NCBI GenBank assembly: GCA_947489685.1
Contig: CANLEM010000003.1
Location: 372,001-436,000, forward strand
Reading direction: 5' to 3'
Length of the DNA stretch: 64,000 bases
Source of the DNA: an uncultured Aquimarina sp.
Lineage (GTDB): Bacteria; Bacteroidota; Bacteroidia; Flavobacteriales; Flavobacteriaceae
Each line of letters begins with the position of its first letter. Position 1 is the first letter of the stretch. Positions 6,988 through 15,705 of the stretch are shown here, piece after piece. Position numbers and translations under genes: made by a program. The notes beneath the pieces were generated by a model. It worked only from the letters and a program-made list of their open reading frames with translations, ran no database searches and was not told the origin of the DNA.

Positions 6988-9174
6988 TTAATCCATGATT
7001 ACAAAATTTGACCTTCTATTTTTACGGTATTCATCCTCTTCACAGTCTTGACCATCTAGACAATCATTTACGGGTCTGGTTTCTCCAAAACCTACGTAGG
7101 ACAAAATTCTATTTCTTGAAATGTTTTGACTTACCAAATAATTATAAATCGATTCGGCTCTTTTTTGAGATAAATCAAGATTGTAGTCATGATTACCACG
7201 ACTATCAGAATGCGTTTCTATTTTGATAACCATATCAGGGTAGTCCTGAGTCATTAATTCTACGATCTTACTCAATTCTGATTCCGCCCGAGGGGTAATA
7301 TCCCATTTGTCAAAATCAAAATAAATTTCGTTCAAATTAATAAGATCATTAATTGTTCTATCTATGCTCAAATTAGATTGCAATCCGGTTTTAGGAGGGG
7401 TTTTGGTTTGTACAATATCTGCAGGTCTAATTCCTCCACTTTCGGTATTGTTGGATTTACTCGTTTTATCAAAATCTCCTGGCTGTACCTGAGCTAAACT
7501 ATGATCTAATTTTTTCTTAGGTATAGCAACCAAACTACTAGCATTAGGACAGTTTAACTCGCTAATATCAATGGCTAACTTAAATTGATAAAAATCAGGT
7601 AAATCACATTTGTTAATATGATTATATCCTTTAGAATATTTGATCGTTTCATTTAAGGAGCCATTAAACTCTGCAGAAACCGGTTGATCAACAACCAAAA
7701 TGTCATCTATGGTTTCTATGGATTCACAACTGGTATCTACTCTAACTTTATAACTAATTTCAAAAGGCTCGCTTTCGATTTTTACCATTTTATTTGGAAC
7801 ACTTAAACTTAGAGTTCTCGTTCCCTTATCAAATTTAACTTTGATTTTTTTAGAAGGTAACACAAGTGATTTCTCCGAAAAGATTACATTTTTGGGTAAT
7901 ACATCTTTAATGATGGTGTTTTTTGCATCATCATTTCCATCATTGTAAATAGTAAGATGGTATGTAATTTCTTGTTGCGGAGATAAAATATCATCAGGAT
8001 GAACAAATTTATTATCTGCATACTTCGACCTCTTAATAATATGTATAGCCGGTTCATATATATCCACACTAAAAGCTACGGCCATAACCGAATATCCATC
8101 ATTGTCTGTTAACAATCTAAATTTGGCTTCGGTTTGATTATTTCCAATGATGCTGTTTCTAATATTTTTGATGTCGAAAAGGTCCGCATCATACCCTAGT
8201 GTGTTTTGACTAGCGGGTACTCGAGTTTTAACATTTCTACCATTTTCAGTGATATTGGCGTTAAAAAAGTTATTCATTGGATTGGTGCCATCTGCAAGAC
8301 TTTTATATCGATTAGTCTCGTTAGACATTACCTGAAAACGATCACCTCTTATTCCTTTATCACCCTCGTAGGCAATTACTCCAATTTTACCATGTACCGC
8401 TCCATTCGGAATGGTTTGAAAATTATCAAAAGAAAAGGCTACTGGTTTAGCTTTAGAATCAATATTTACAAAACCATCATATACATAAAATCTTTTTCTT
8501 GGTTTTGTGTGATCTTCATAAATAACAACCATAGTCCATCCTCCAGCAAGACCATTACCTAAAGTTTGATCATCATTAACTGCTGTAGTTGTAGCGGGAA
8601 TATTGGCAAGGGTATACGTGCCAATTGGGTTTTTTAAGTCAAGAACTTCTTTAGTGATGTCTTTATAACAAGAATATTGTTTAAATAAGGCGTCAGAGTC
8701 ATTATAATAGTCATGAATTATTCGTCCGTCTGTAATTGTAGAATATGAGTCTTGGCCGGGATACTTTATTTGTACCGTAGTAATATCTTGTTTTCTGTTT
8801 TCATCTGCATATGCGGCAGTCCAATAAAGTCCGACATGTCTTATAGTACTACATTCTGATTCGATAGCCAAATCCGCACTACTAGAGTTAAAAGTGTTAG
8901 GATCATTGTCAATATCAATAAATCCCATTTTGAACTGATTATTTAACCCTCCATCATTATAGCTTTTATTAGGGTCAAATATACCGGATCCATCATCGTT
9001 ACTTACTTTCCCCAGTATTGTATTAGATACAAACTTGAAATCCCCTTTAAAAGTAAACTCTGTGCGTTTCTTAAGGGGTACCTCTACTTGACTAAAAGCT
9101 ATTGTAGAACAAAAGCCAAATAGTATTATAAGTAGGTTTATGTCCTGAAATCGTAATAGATTTCTTTTCTTCAT
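6988..9174 (-). CDS. OmpA-family protein with DUF11-like repeat domain
   Basis: Exported envelope protein (728 aa). A signal peptide ends near AFSQ (about residue 28). A large beta-rich N-terminal region is followed by a DUF11-type segment near residues 395-490 (HLTIYNDGNDDAKNTIIKD), and the C-terminal 120 residues are an OmpA peptidoglycan-binding domain: IYFDFDKWDI, ETHSDSRGNHDYNLDLSQKR and YRKNRRSNF. It should tie the outer membrane or a surface structure to the cell wall. A GTG five codons upstream is possible, but the ATG at 9174 begins the natural signal peptide. It is transcribed alone, convergent to pdxH. Confidence 0.88.
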   Translation of the reverse strand: MKKRNLLRFQDINLLIILFGFCSTIAFSQVEVPLKKRTEFTFKGDFKFVSNTILGKVSNDDGSGIFDPNKSYNDGGLNNQFKMGFIDIDNDPNTFNSSSADLAIESECSTIRHVGLYWTAAYADENRKQDITTVQIKYPGQDSYSTITDGRIIHDYYNDSDALFKQYSCYKDITKEVLDLKNPIGTYTLANIPATTTAVNDDQTLGNGLAGGWTMVVIYEDHTKPRKRFYVYDGFVNIDSKAKPVAFSFDNFQTIPNGAVHGKIGVIAYEGDKGIRGDRFQVMSNETNRYKSLADGTNPMNNFFNANITENGRNVKTRVPASQNTLGYDADLFDIKNIRNSIIGNNQTEAKFRLLTDNDGYSVMAVAFSVDIYEPAIHIIKRSKYADNKFVHPDDILSPQQEITYHLTIYNDGNDDAKNTIIKDVLPKNVIFSEKSLVLPSKKIKVKFDKGTRTLSLSVPNKMVKIESEPFEISYKVRVDTSCESIETIDDILVVDQPVSAEFNGSLNETIKYSKGYNHINKCDLPDFYQFKLAIDISELNCPNASSLVAIPKKKLDHSLAQVQPGDFDKTSKSNNTESGGIRPADIVQTKTPPKTGLQSNLSIDRTINDLINLNEIYFDFDKWDITPRAESELSKIVELMTQDYPDMVIKIETHSDSRGNHDYNLDLSQKRAESIYNYLVSQNISRNRILSYVGFGETRPVNDCLDGQDCEEDEYRKNRRSNFVIMD

Positions 9175-9577
9175 AATCTCTTTTTCCACTTCTTTCGTTT
9201 TTATAGCCCTATGGTATTATGATAAATTTGCGATCATAATGTTTTGGGGGGAAAACACTCTGATTTAAGGGAAAACCGTATGTAAATTTAGATTTTAACA
9301 TTTAATTTTATAAGAAAAAAATGAGGTTTTCGACGTAAATACATTTTTTATCGATTAAAACCAAGGCTATATCATGTTCATTTTCATAGGTTTAGGATAA
9401 GGTTATTTGCGACGTTCTTAAAAAAAAGTATAGATAATGTATAATTTAAAAGAACTAGAGTTGGATGGTTGTCTTTTAGAAAAAACTATTTTTATATCAT
9501 AATATTCAAAATTATAAATCCTAATCACTAAACTTGTATTGTGTTAACTCCTTTTAACCAATAATATTATCTAACTC
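9175..9577. other. Non-coding gap between divergent genes
   Basis: About 400 AT-rich bases separate the OmpA-type gene from sixA, which point away from each other, so both promoters should lie here. A near-match TAAACTTG (9529-9536) precedes sixA by about 40 bases. A perfect TAAATTTG at 9213-9220 faces no gene at a sensible distance. I find no open reading frame or RNA structure. Confidence 0.5.
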
Positions 9578-10063
9578 ATGAAAAATTTATATCTAATAAG
9601 ACATGCAAAATCCTCATGGGAATTTGACGTTTCTGATGATAAAAGACCTCTTAACTCAAGGGGGCTTAGTGATGCTGAATTAATGGGAAAACATCTTGAA
9701 ACCCTTGTTAAACCTATTGATAAAGTGCTTTGTAGTCCAGCAAAAAGAGCACATCAAACGGCGAATATTATATTAAAATATCTAAATGTTTCTGAAGATA
9801 TATTTGAGTTAGAACCCAATCTTTATGATTTTGAAGGTAGCCAGGTAATTGATGTGATCAAGAGTTGTGACAATACTGTGAGTACCTTGATGATTTTTGG
9901 ACATAATCATGCCTTTACCTCAATAGCAAACATTTATGGAAATGAAAGTATTGATAATTTACCAACAGCAGGATGTGTTTGTATACAATTTGAAGTAGAT
10001 AATTGGAAAGATATAAATGTAGGAAAAACCTTATTAAATATTTTCCCTAAATTACTGCGATAA
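9578..10063 (+). CDS. SixA-like histidine phosphatase
   Basis: Small phosphohistidine-phosphatase-like protein of the histidine phosphatase (phosphoglycerate mutase) superfamily, 161 aa. The catalytic RHAKSSWEF motif starts at residue 8 (His 9), and a second active-site histidine is in MIFGHNHAFT near residue 110. In E. coli SixA removes phosphate from phosphohistidine on phosphorelay and PTS proteins. Here its stop codon shares a base with the ppk1 start (TAATG), so it is translationally coupled to polyphosphate kinase, an enzyme with a phosphohistidine intermediate. A role on that intermediate is only a guess. Confidence 0.88.
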   Translation: MKNLYLIRHAKSSWEFDVSDDKRPLNSRGLSDAELMGKHLETLVKPIDKVLCSPAKRAHQTANIILKYLNVSEDIFELEPNLYDFEGSQVIDVIKSCDNTVSTLMIFGHNHAFTSIANIYGNESIDNLPTAGCVCIQFEVDNWKDINVGKTLLNIFPKLLR

Positions 10064-12168
10064 TGTCAGAAAACAGTGCTAATCAGTATATTAATAGAGA
10101 ATTGAGTTGGTTGCAGTTTAATGCAAGAGTGTTGCAAGAAGCTGCGGATGATACAGTTCCTTTACTCGAAAGATTACGTTTTATAGGAATCTTTTCTAAT
10201 AATCTTGACGAATTTTTTAAAGTTAGATATGCTACCATAAAAAGAATTGATCTTGCGGGAAAAGACGGTAAAAATGTGCTTAAAGGAACTACAGCAAGCG
10301 AAATGCTTGAAAAGATTACCAAAATCGTAATCAAACAACAATCTGAAAGTCTTAAGACCATTGATACCATAAAGAAAAAACTTGAAGCACACCACATTTA
10401 TATTATTGACGAAAATGAGGTAAGTAAAACCCAAGATACCTATATCCGTAGTTATTTTGTTGATAAGGTGAGTCCTGGTCTAGTTACCTATATTCTTAAT
10501 GATCTTGATGAGTTTCCGCATTTAAAGGATAGTGTGGCATATTTGGCAGTTAAATTGGTTCTGAACGAAAAAATACCTAAAGAAGGACGAATTTCTAAGA
10601 TTTTACATCAAACGACTAAAGAAAAAATTTATGCGCTAATCGAAATTCCGAAAAATACCGAACGATTTGTAGTGCTTCCAGAAGAAAATGGCAAAAAATA
10701 CATTATCATTTTGGATGACCTTATTCGGTATTGTATGCATATTAACTTTAGTATTTTCGATTATGCGAGTGCCTCGGCACATATGATCAAAATAACAAGA
10801 GATGCTCAATTAGATTTTGATAATGATTTAAGTAAAAGTTTTATTCAGAAAATATCAAGTAGTGTTCGATCCAGAAGAGATGGAGAACCTGTACGGTTTG
10901 TATATGATAAGAATATTGGGAAGGATACTTTGGATTTCTTAATGGAAAAAATGGGAGTCCATAATACCGATAGTATAATTCCTGGAGGGCGCTATCATAA
11001 TCGTAGGGATTATATGAATTTTCCTGATTTAGGAATTACCGATTTAGTTTATCAATCAATCCAACCTCTTACCATTGCAGGCTTAAGTTTACAAGGTAGC
11101 TTATTGGATAAAATAGCAAAGAAAGATTATCTTCAATATACACCATATCACACTTTTTCATACACGGTAAAGTTTTTAAGAGAAGCTGCTATCGATCCAA
11201 AGGTGAAGAGTATTAAAATCACAATCTATAGATTGGCTAATATTTCTCATATTGCCAGTTCTCTTATAAATGCAGCCAAAAATGGAAAAAAGGTGTTGGT
11301 GCAAATTGAATTACAAGCACGTTTTGATGAAGCCGCAAATATTCGGTATGCCGAACAGATGCAGAGTGATGGAGTAAATCTGATTTTTGGTGTTACAGGG
11401 TTAAAAGTACATTGTAAAGCCTGTATTATAGAAAGAGAAGAAAAAGGAAAACTAAAACGTTATGGCTTCATTAGTACCGGAAATTTTAATGAATCTACAG
11501 CAAAAATTTATACGGATTTTACATTGTTTACTACCAATGAAGCCATCTTAAAGGAAACAAATAAAGTTTTTAAATTCTTTGAAATTAATTATAAAATTAA
11601 TCGCTATAAACACCTCTTGGTTTCACCTCATTATACAAGATCTTCTTTGATTAAACTTATAGATACCGAAATAAAGAACAGTAAAGAGGGCATACCGGCC
11701 AGAATTAAGCTAAAACTAAATAGTCTTAGTGATTATGATATGATAGATAAACTCTACGAAGCCAGTAGAGCTGGAGTGAAAATCGACTTGATTATAAGGG
11801 GGATATGTTGTTTGGTCCCTGGTATAGCTGGTATGAGTGAAAATATTAGAGCGATTAGCGTAATAGATAAGTTTCTAGAACATCCCAGATTATATATTTT
11901 TGAAAATGCTGGAAACCCAAAAGTTTATATTTCTTCGGCTGATTGGATGACGCGTAACTTAGATAGAAGGGTAGAAATCTCCTGTCCAATTTATGATGAA
12001 GATATTAAATTAGAATTGATGGATACTTTTGATATTTGTTGGAATGATAATGTCAAAGCGAGACTTCTTTCTAAAGATCAGGATAATGCTTACATTAGAA
12101 ACGATAATACCAAAGTAAGATCGCAGATTGCAACCTATGATTATTATTTACAAAAACTAGGAAATTAA
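10063..12168 (+). CDS. ppk1: Polyphosphate kinase 1
   Basis: Reversibly transfers the gamma phosphate of ATP to inorganic polyphosphate. The 701-residue chain has the N-terminal NRELSWLQFNARVLQEA domain, the middle domain with RFDEAANIRYAEQM, the catalytic His region KVHCKACIIERE and the C-terminal YISSADWMTRNLDRRVEI motif of PLD-like PPK1 enzymes. The start overlaps the sixA stop by one base, and ppx begins five bases after the stop, so the three genes form one operon for polyphosphate synthesis and breakdown. Confidence 0.97.
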   Translation: MSENSANQYINRELSWLQFNARVLQEAADDTVPLLERLRFIGIFSNNLDEFFKVRYATIKRIDLAGKDGKNVLKGTTASEMLEKITKIVIKQQSESLKTIDTIKKKLEAHHIYIIDENEVSKTQDTYIRSYFVDKVSPGLVTYILNDLDEFPHLKDSVAYLAVKLVLNEKIPKEGRISKILHQTTKEKIYALIEIPKNTERFVVLPEENGKKYIIILDDLIRYCMHINFSIFDYASASAHMIKITRDAQLDFDNDLSKSFIQKISSSVRSRRDGEPVRFVYDKNIGKDTLDFLMEKMGVHNTDSIIPGGRYHNRRDYMNFPDLGITDLVYQSIQPLTIAGLSLQGSLLDKIAKKDYLQYTPYHTFSYTVKFLREAAIDPKVKSIKITIYRLANISHIASSLINAAKNGKKVLVQIELQARFDEAANIRYAEQMQSDGVNLIFGVTGLKVHCKACIIEREEKGKLKRYGFISTGNFNESTAKIYTDFTLFTTNEAILKETNKVFKFFEINYKINRYKHLLVSPHYTRSSLIKLIDTEIKNSKEGIPARIKLKLNSLSDYDMIDKLYEASRAGVKIDLIIRGICCLVPGIAGMSENIRAISVIDKFLEHPRLYIFENAGNPKVYISSADWMTRNLDRRVEISCPIYDEDIKLELMDTFDICWNDNVKARLLSKDQDNAYIRNDNTKVRSQIATYDYYLQKLGN

Positions 12169-12173
12169 TTATT

Positions 12174-13073
12174 TTGTTAACGATAGAAAAATACGGAGCC
12201 ATTGATATAGGTTCGAATGCTGTAAGATTGCTAATTAGTAGTATTCATGAAGAAGAAGGAAAAACTACTAGGTTTAAAAAAACGAGCCTTGTTCGTGTAC
12301 CTATACGATTAGGTGCTGATGTTTTTAAAGATAAAAAGGTATCTGAAGAAAATGTCGCACGTATGGTAGATGCAATGCAAGCATATCAACTTTTAATGAA
12401 AACACATAAGGTTGTTCGCTATAAAGCATGTGCAACTTCGGCTATGCGAGAAGCTCAAAATGGACAAGAAGTAGTACAGCTTATAAAAGAAAAAACAGGT
12501 ATACAAATTGATATTATTGATGGTAAAGATGAAGCGGCTATAATAGCAATGACGGATCTTCATGAATTAATTAATACAGATGCAACCTATTTATATGTTG
12601 ATGTTGGTGGCGGAAGTACAGAGTTTACCCTTTTCCATAACGGAAAAAATATTATTTCTAAATCCTTTAAGCTAGGAACAGTTAGATTGCTTAATGGTTT
12701 GGTGACCGAAAACGCCTGGGAAGATGTAGAATACTGGATCAAACAAAATACCAAAAAGTATGCTAGAATTTCTCTTATCGGATCTGGTGGAAATATCAAT
12801 AACATTTTTAAGAATAGTGGAAAAAATACAGGTAAACCCTTATCATTTCTATATCTAAGTTCGTATTACAAATTATTGAATTCGTTGACCTATGAAGAAA
12901 GGATATGGCAACTTAATTTAAATCAAGATAGGGCAGATGTAATACTTCCGGCTACTCGTATTTATCTTTCTGCTATGAAATGGAGTAGGGCTAAGGATAT
13001 TTATGTACCTAAGATTGGATTATCTGACGGGATTATTAAATCGCTATATAATGAAAAGCTCAATACGAAATGA
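12174..13073 (+). CDS. Ppx/GppA-family exopolyphosphatase
   Basis: Member of the exopolyphosphatase / guanosine pentaphosphatase family in the ASKHA fold. Phosphate loops are visible as AIDIGSNAVRLLI at residues 9-21 and YVDVGGGSTEFTLF near 141. At 299 residues it has only the two ATPase-fold domains and lacks the C-terminal HD-like extension of E. coli Ppx, the usual short form in this phylum. The start is TTG at 12174; the conserved region begins eight codons later and no ATG fits. As last gene of the sixA-ppk1 operon it probably degrades polyphosphate. Confidence 0.93.
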   Translation: MLTIEKYGAIDIGSNAVRLLISSIHEEEGKTTRFKKTSLVRVPIRLGADVFKDKKVSEENVARMVDAMQAYQLLMKTHKVVRYKACATSAMREAQNGQEVVQLIKEKTGIQIDIIDGKDEAAIIAMTDLHELINTDATYLYVDVGGGSTEFTLFHNGKNIISKSFKLGTVRLLNGLVTENAWEDVEYWIKQNTKKYARISLIGSGGNINNIFKNSGKNTGKPLSFLYLSSYYKLLNSLTYEERIWQLNLNQDRADVILPATRIYLSAMKWSRAKDIYVPKIGLSDGIIKSLYNEKLNTK

Positions 13074-13138
13074 GTTTTTTAAAATATGTATATTTACAAA
13101 AAAAATTACCCCTGCAATATTAACCCAATTACTATACT

Positions 13139-13699
13139 ATGAGAAAAATACTACTTTGCACCTCAATTATTTTAGTAACAATTACATTTGGAAGTTATGC
13201 CCAGGAAAGCTCCTACGGAATACGTTTGGGAGCCAATTTAAGTTCAATAAGTTCTGACGATATTCCTGAAGATTTGGAAGACAGTCGTTTCGGAGTTGTT
13301 GTTGGTTTTTTGGCAGAATATCCTATTACCGAAAAGGTGAGTATTCAGCCAGAATTTCAATACTCCTCTCAAGGAAACGATGATGAAACACTACGAGTAG
13401 ATTACTTACAATTGCCAATACTTTTAAAGTATAATTTCTCTAATAAATTTAATGTTCATATCGGTCCACAAATTGGATTAAAAATCTGGGAGTGGGAAGA
13501 TAATGCAGGTATTGATGCTAATTTTAATACATTCGATTTTACTGCAGTGGCAGGTCTAGGAGTAAATATAACCGAAAGCTTTTTTGCAGATTTACGCTAT
13601 GGTTTCGGTTTATCCAATATTATTGATGATGAAGGTATTCCTGGTGGAGCCGAAGGAAATAATAGAAACATCCAGCTATCTTTTGGTTATAGGCTTTAA
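13139..13699 (+). CDS. Outer-membrane beta-barrel protein (PorT-like)
   Basis: Predicted outer-membrane protein of 186 residues. The signal peptide ends at SYAQ (residue 21), followed by YGIRLGANLSSI and alternating amphipathic strands such as VSIQPEFQYSS, LPILLKYNF and FFADLRYGFGLSNI, typical of the OMP_b-brl_2 / PorT group. It ends in an aromatic-containing strand (LSFGYRL). No enzymatic motif; function unknown. A near-promoter TATATTTA lies at 13089-13096. It is convergent with miaE and shares a hairpin with it downstream. Confidence 0.82.
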   Translation: MRKILLCTSIILVTITFGSYAQESSYGIRLGANLSSISSDDIPEDLEDSRFGVVVGFLAEYPITEKVSIQPEFQYSSQGNDDETLRVDYLQLPILLKYNFSNKFNVHIGPQIGLKIWEWEDNAGIDANFNTFDFTAVAGLGVNITESFFADLRYGFGLSNIIDDEGIPGGAEGNNRNIQLSFGYRL

Positions 13700-13744
13700 A
13701 AATTAAAAGATCAAGTGTAGGTCATTAGCATTTTATAACAAGTA

Positions 13745-13775
13745 ACAAGAAAAAACTACTGTGGTCTTTTCTTGT
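13745..13775. terminator. Hairpin between convergent genes
   Basis: A 9-bp perfect stem (13745-13753 with 13767-13775) and 13-base loop sit between the barrel gene and miaE, which converge. The A-rich left arm supplies Ts on the minus strand, so it may end transcription in both directions. Confidence 0.5.
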
Positions 13776-13832
13776 ATAGCTGGTGACTTTTGTACGTTTG
13801 TGAACGAGTAGCTTTATTGTTTTTTTGAATGG

Positions 13833-14414
13833 CTAACCATGCATCGTTTCTTTTTTGCTTAAATCCTTCATGATTTGAGCTTCATAAGTAAGTAAGTCTT
13901 GCCATTTTTTGTCAACTTCTTCGCGATCGCCATATTGCCTTGCGAATCCTAGAAACATTGTATAGTGATTCGCTTCACTAACCATAAGGTCTTTATAAAA
14001 CTTTGATAATTCGGGATCTTCCAACTCTTCAGATAATAGTTTAAATCGCTCACAGCTTCTGGCTTCAATTAGTGCTGCATATAATAAACGGTGTACCAAC
14101 TGTGTTGTTCTGCTACCACCTTTAGGAAAAAAAGTAACCAACTGGATCACATATTCATCTTTTCTATCTCTACCCAAAACCCAACCACGTTCTAAGATTT
14201 TATCATGCACCATTTTAAAATGACTAATCTCTTCTTTCACAAGTTTGGTCATTTCTTGAACCAATTCTGTATATTCAGGAAAACTAACAATAAGGGATAT
14301 AGCTGTAGATGTTGCTTTTTGCTCGCAATAAGCATGATCAGTAAGTATTTCTTCGATATTCTTTTCAACGATATTAACCCATCGCGGGTCTGTAGGAAGT
14401 TTTAAACCAAGCAT
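13833..14414 (-). CDS. miaE: tRNA-(ms2io6A)-hydroxylase MiaE
   Basis: Di-iron monooxygenase that hydroxylates the isopentenyl group of ms2i6A37 in tRNA. At 193 residues it has the expected ferritin-like helices with ligand motifs: CEQKATSTAIS near residue 31, EEISHFKMVHDKI near 65 (ExxH), EARSCERFKLL near 115 and EANHYTMFLGFA near 148 (ExxH). It is transcribed alone on the minus strand with a promoter-like box upstream. No miaA or miaB lies in the window. Confidence 0.93.
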   Translation of the reverse strand: MLGLKLPTDPRWVNIVEKNIEEILTDHAYCEQKATSTAISLIVSFPEYTELVQEMTKLVKEEISHFKMVHDKILERGWVLGRDRKDEYVIQLVTFFPKGGSRTTQLVHRLLYAALIEARSCERFKLLSEELEDPELSKFYKDLMVSEANHYTMFLGFARQYGDREEVDKKWQDLLTYEAQIMKDLSKKETMHG

Positions 14415-14475
14415 CTTAAAATGTTATATGATTATTAATTCACCTCTTGGTAATGGGCAATCAATGTTTAGCAGA

Positions 14476-14483
14476 CAAAGATA
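14476..14483 (-). promoter_or_regulatory. Predicted miaE promoter -7 box TATCTTTG
   Basis: Perfect TAnnTTTG on the minus strand, about 60 bases before the miaE start. No convincing -33 element. Confidence 0.42.
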
Positions 14484-14609
14484 TTTATATTATAAACATC
14501 ATCTCCATATTTTTATGATTTCAATGTAGAAACCGACTTTTTCTTATTATAATTTGAATGTAGAACAGAAGTGCCAAAAGTTTAACTATCGGTTCGAATT
14601 ATATAAATT

Positions 14610-14641
14610 AAAACCAAAGATTCTGAAGAACCTTTGGTTTT
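14610..14641 (-). terminator. Terminator of the coiled-coil gene
   Basis: A perfect 10-bp stem (14610-14619 with 14632-14641) with a further small inner TTC/GAA pairing begins 22 bases after the stop of the gene at 14663. On the minus strand the stem ends in Ts and is followed by a T-rich stretch. Confidence 0.75.
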
Positions 14642-14662
14642 GAAAATCATTCGCAAGATATT

Positions 14663-15352
14663 TTAATTATCCTCTTCTTTTTTAGAGTTAAGCTTTATAA
14701 GTTTTTCTTCTCCTTTTTTGATACCAGATCTAACATTGGTTACTCTTTCTTGATGTTTCTTAAGCTTTTCTTCTACTTCGCCTACTTTAGTCATTTTCTC
14801 TTTGTATTCTTCCTCTGTAATTTCGCCAGCTTCTTTTTGAGCTAGTAAACGATCTTTAGTTTTCTTGATCTTATCGGTTCCTTTAGTATTGCGATTTTCT
14901 AAAAAAGCTAATCTTTCTTTTTTGTTTTCAATTCTACTCTGAACAGCGTTCGCTTTTTCATTTTTAAATTCGACTCTCTTTGCTTTTAATTTTTTTCTTT
15001 CCTCTTTTGTAGTTTCTTTGTAGGTTTTGAGTTTTTCTTTTAGTTCCGGATTAGCTTCTAGGTAGTTTTTCTTTTCTTCTGCAGTCATTCCCTTCATTTT
15101 TTCATGATGCTCACCTAATATTGCCTTTTTACCTTCTTTAAGTTCTTTTTTAGCTTCTTTAATCTCGCCTTTTTTGGCTTTCATTTCCTCCTTTTTCTGC
15201 TTTACTTTTTCACGCTTCGCCTTCATTTCCTCCTTCTTTTGCTTCACTTTTTCTTTTCGTTCTTTTACGACTTCTTCAGATTTTTGAGCATTCGTAATTT
15301 CGACACACCCAATAATCATTAATACTACGAGTAAATATTTTGAAAGTTTCAT
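14663..15352 (-). CDS. Exported Lys/Glu-rich coiled-coil protein (229 aa)
   Basis: After a hydrophobic signal sequence (cleavage probably at NAQ, residue 23; the GC near residue 16 could also act as a weak lipobox) almost the whole protein is charged helix with heptad-like spacing, so a long coiled coil in the periplasm is expected. A 14-residue unit of the form EKVKQKKEEMKAK occurs twice in tandem, visible in the DNA as two 42-base near-identical units starting at 15181 and 15223. It sits 12 bases after a 71-residue coiled-coil lipoprotein gene, so the two are co-transcribed. Function unknown; an envelope spacer or metal/stress binding role would be speculation. Confidence 0.8.
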   Translation of the reverse strand: MKLSKYLLVVLMIIGCVEITNAQKSEEVVKERKEKVKQKKEEMKAKREKVKQKKEEMKAKKGEIKEAKKELKEGKKAILGEHHEKMKGMTAEEKKNYLEANPELKEKLKTYKETTKEERKKLKAKRVEFKNEKANAVQSRIENKKERLAFLENRNTKGTDKIKKTKDRLLAQKEAGEITEEEYKEKMTKVGEVEEKLKKHQERVTNVRSGIKKGEEKLIKLNSKKEEDN

Positions 15353-15364
15353 AAATGTTTCTTT

Positions 15365-15580
15365 TTATAGGTTGTCTAATTCATTTAAGGCATTGTCAAT
15401 TTCTTTAGCTTCTTTTTCTAAAGACTCAAAATCCTTATCAATTTCTTGATCAACAGTTTCGATCTGCTCATTTAATTTGGCAGCTTCTTCAACTTTCTTT
15501 TTCTCTTCTTCTGCTTTTTTGTCAACACATGCAACCAAAAAAAATCCTAAAGAGAATATGGCTAAAAACATTTTTTTCAT
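15365..15580 (-). CDS. Small coiled-coil lipoprotein (71 aa)
   Basis: The signal peptide ends in the lipobox FLVAC with Cys at residue 18. The mature part is one acidic amphipathic helix (KKAEEEKKKVEEAAKLNEQ) reminiscent in form, not in sequence, of Braun lipoprotein. There is no C-terminal Lys of the Lpp type. It is the first gene of a two-gene unit with the coiled-coil protein just downstream; they could pair. Function unknown. Confidence 0.78.
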   Translation of the reverse strand: MKKMFLAIFSLGFFLVACVDKKAEEEKKKVEEAAKLNEQIETVDQEIDKDFESLEKEAKEIDNALNELDNL

Positions 15581-15705
15581 ATCGTATTATATTTAGGTTA
15601 GTTTATACTTTGAATATAGTTATATTTTTGCTTATAAGCACATTTTTGACCTGGTTTAATTTTGATTATTAGTCTAATTTACAGAGAGTAAGCTAGAAGG
15701 TTTTT

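Noticed and set aside
9213..9220. Plus-strand TAAATTTG box
   Set aside because: Faces sixA from more than 350 bases away with nothing in between; likely chance in AT-rich DNA.
13793..13800. Plus-strand TACGTTTG box
   Set aside because: Points into the antisense of miaE with no gene to drive; no evidence for an antisense RNA.
15181..15264. Tandem 42-base repeats as a mobile or CRISPR-like repeat
   Set aside because: The period is an exact multiple of 3 and in frame with a coiled-coil protein; it is a coding repeat.
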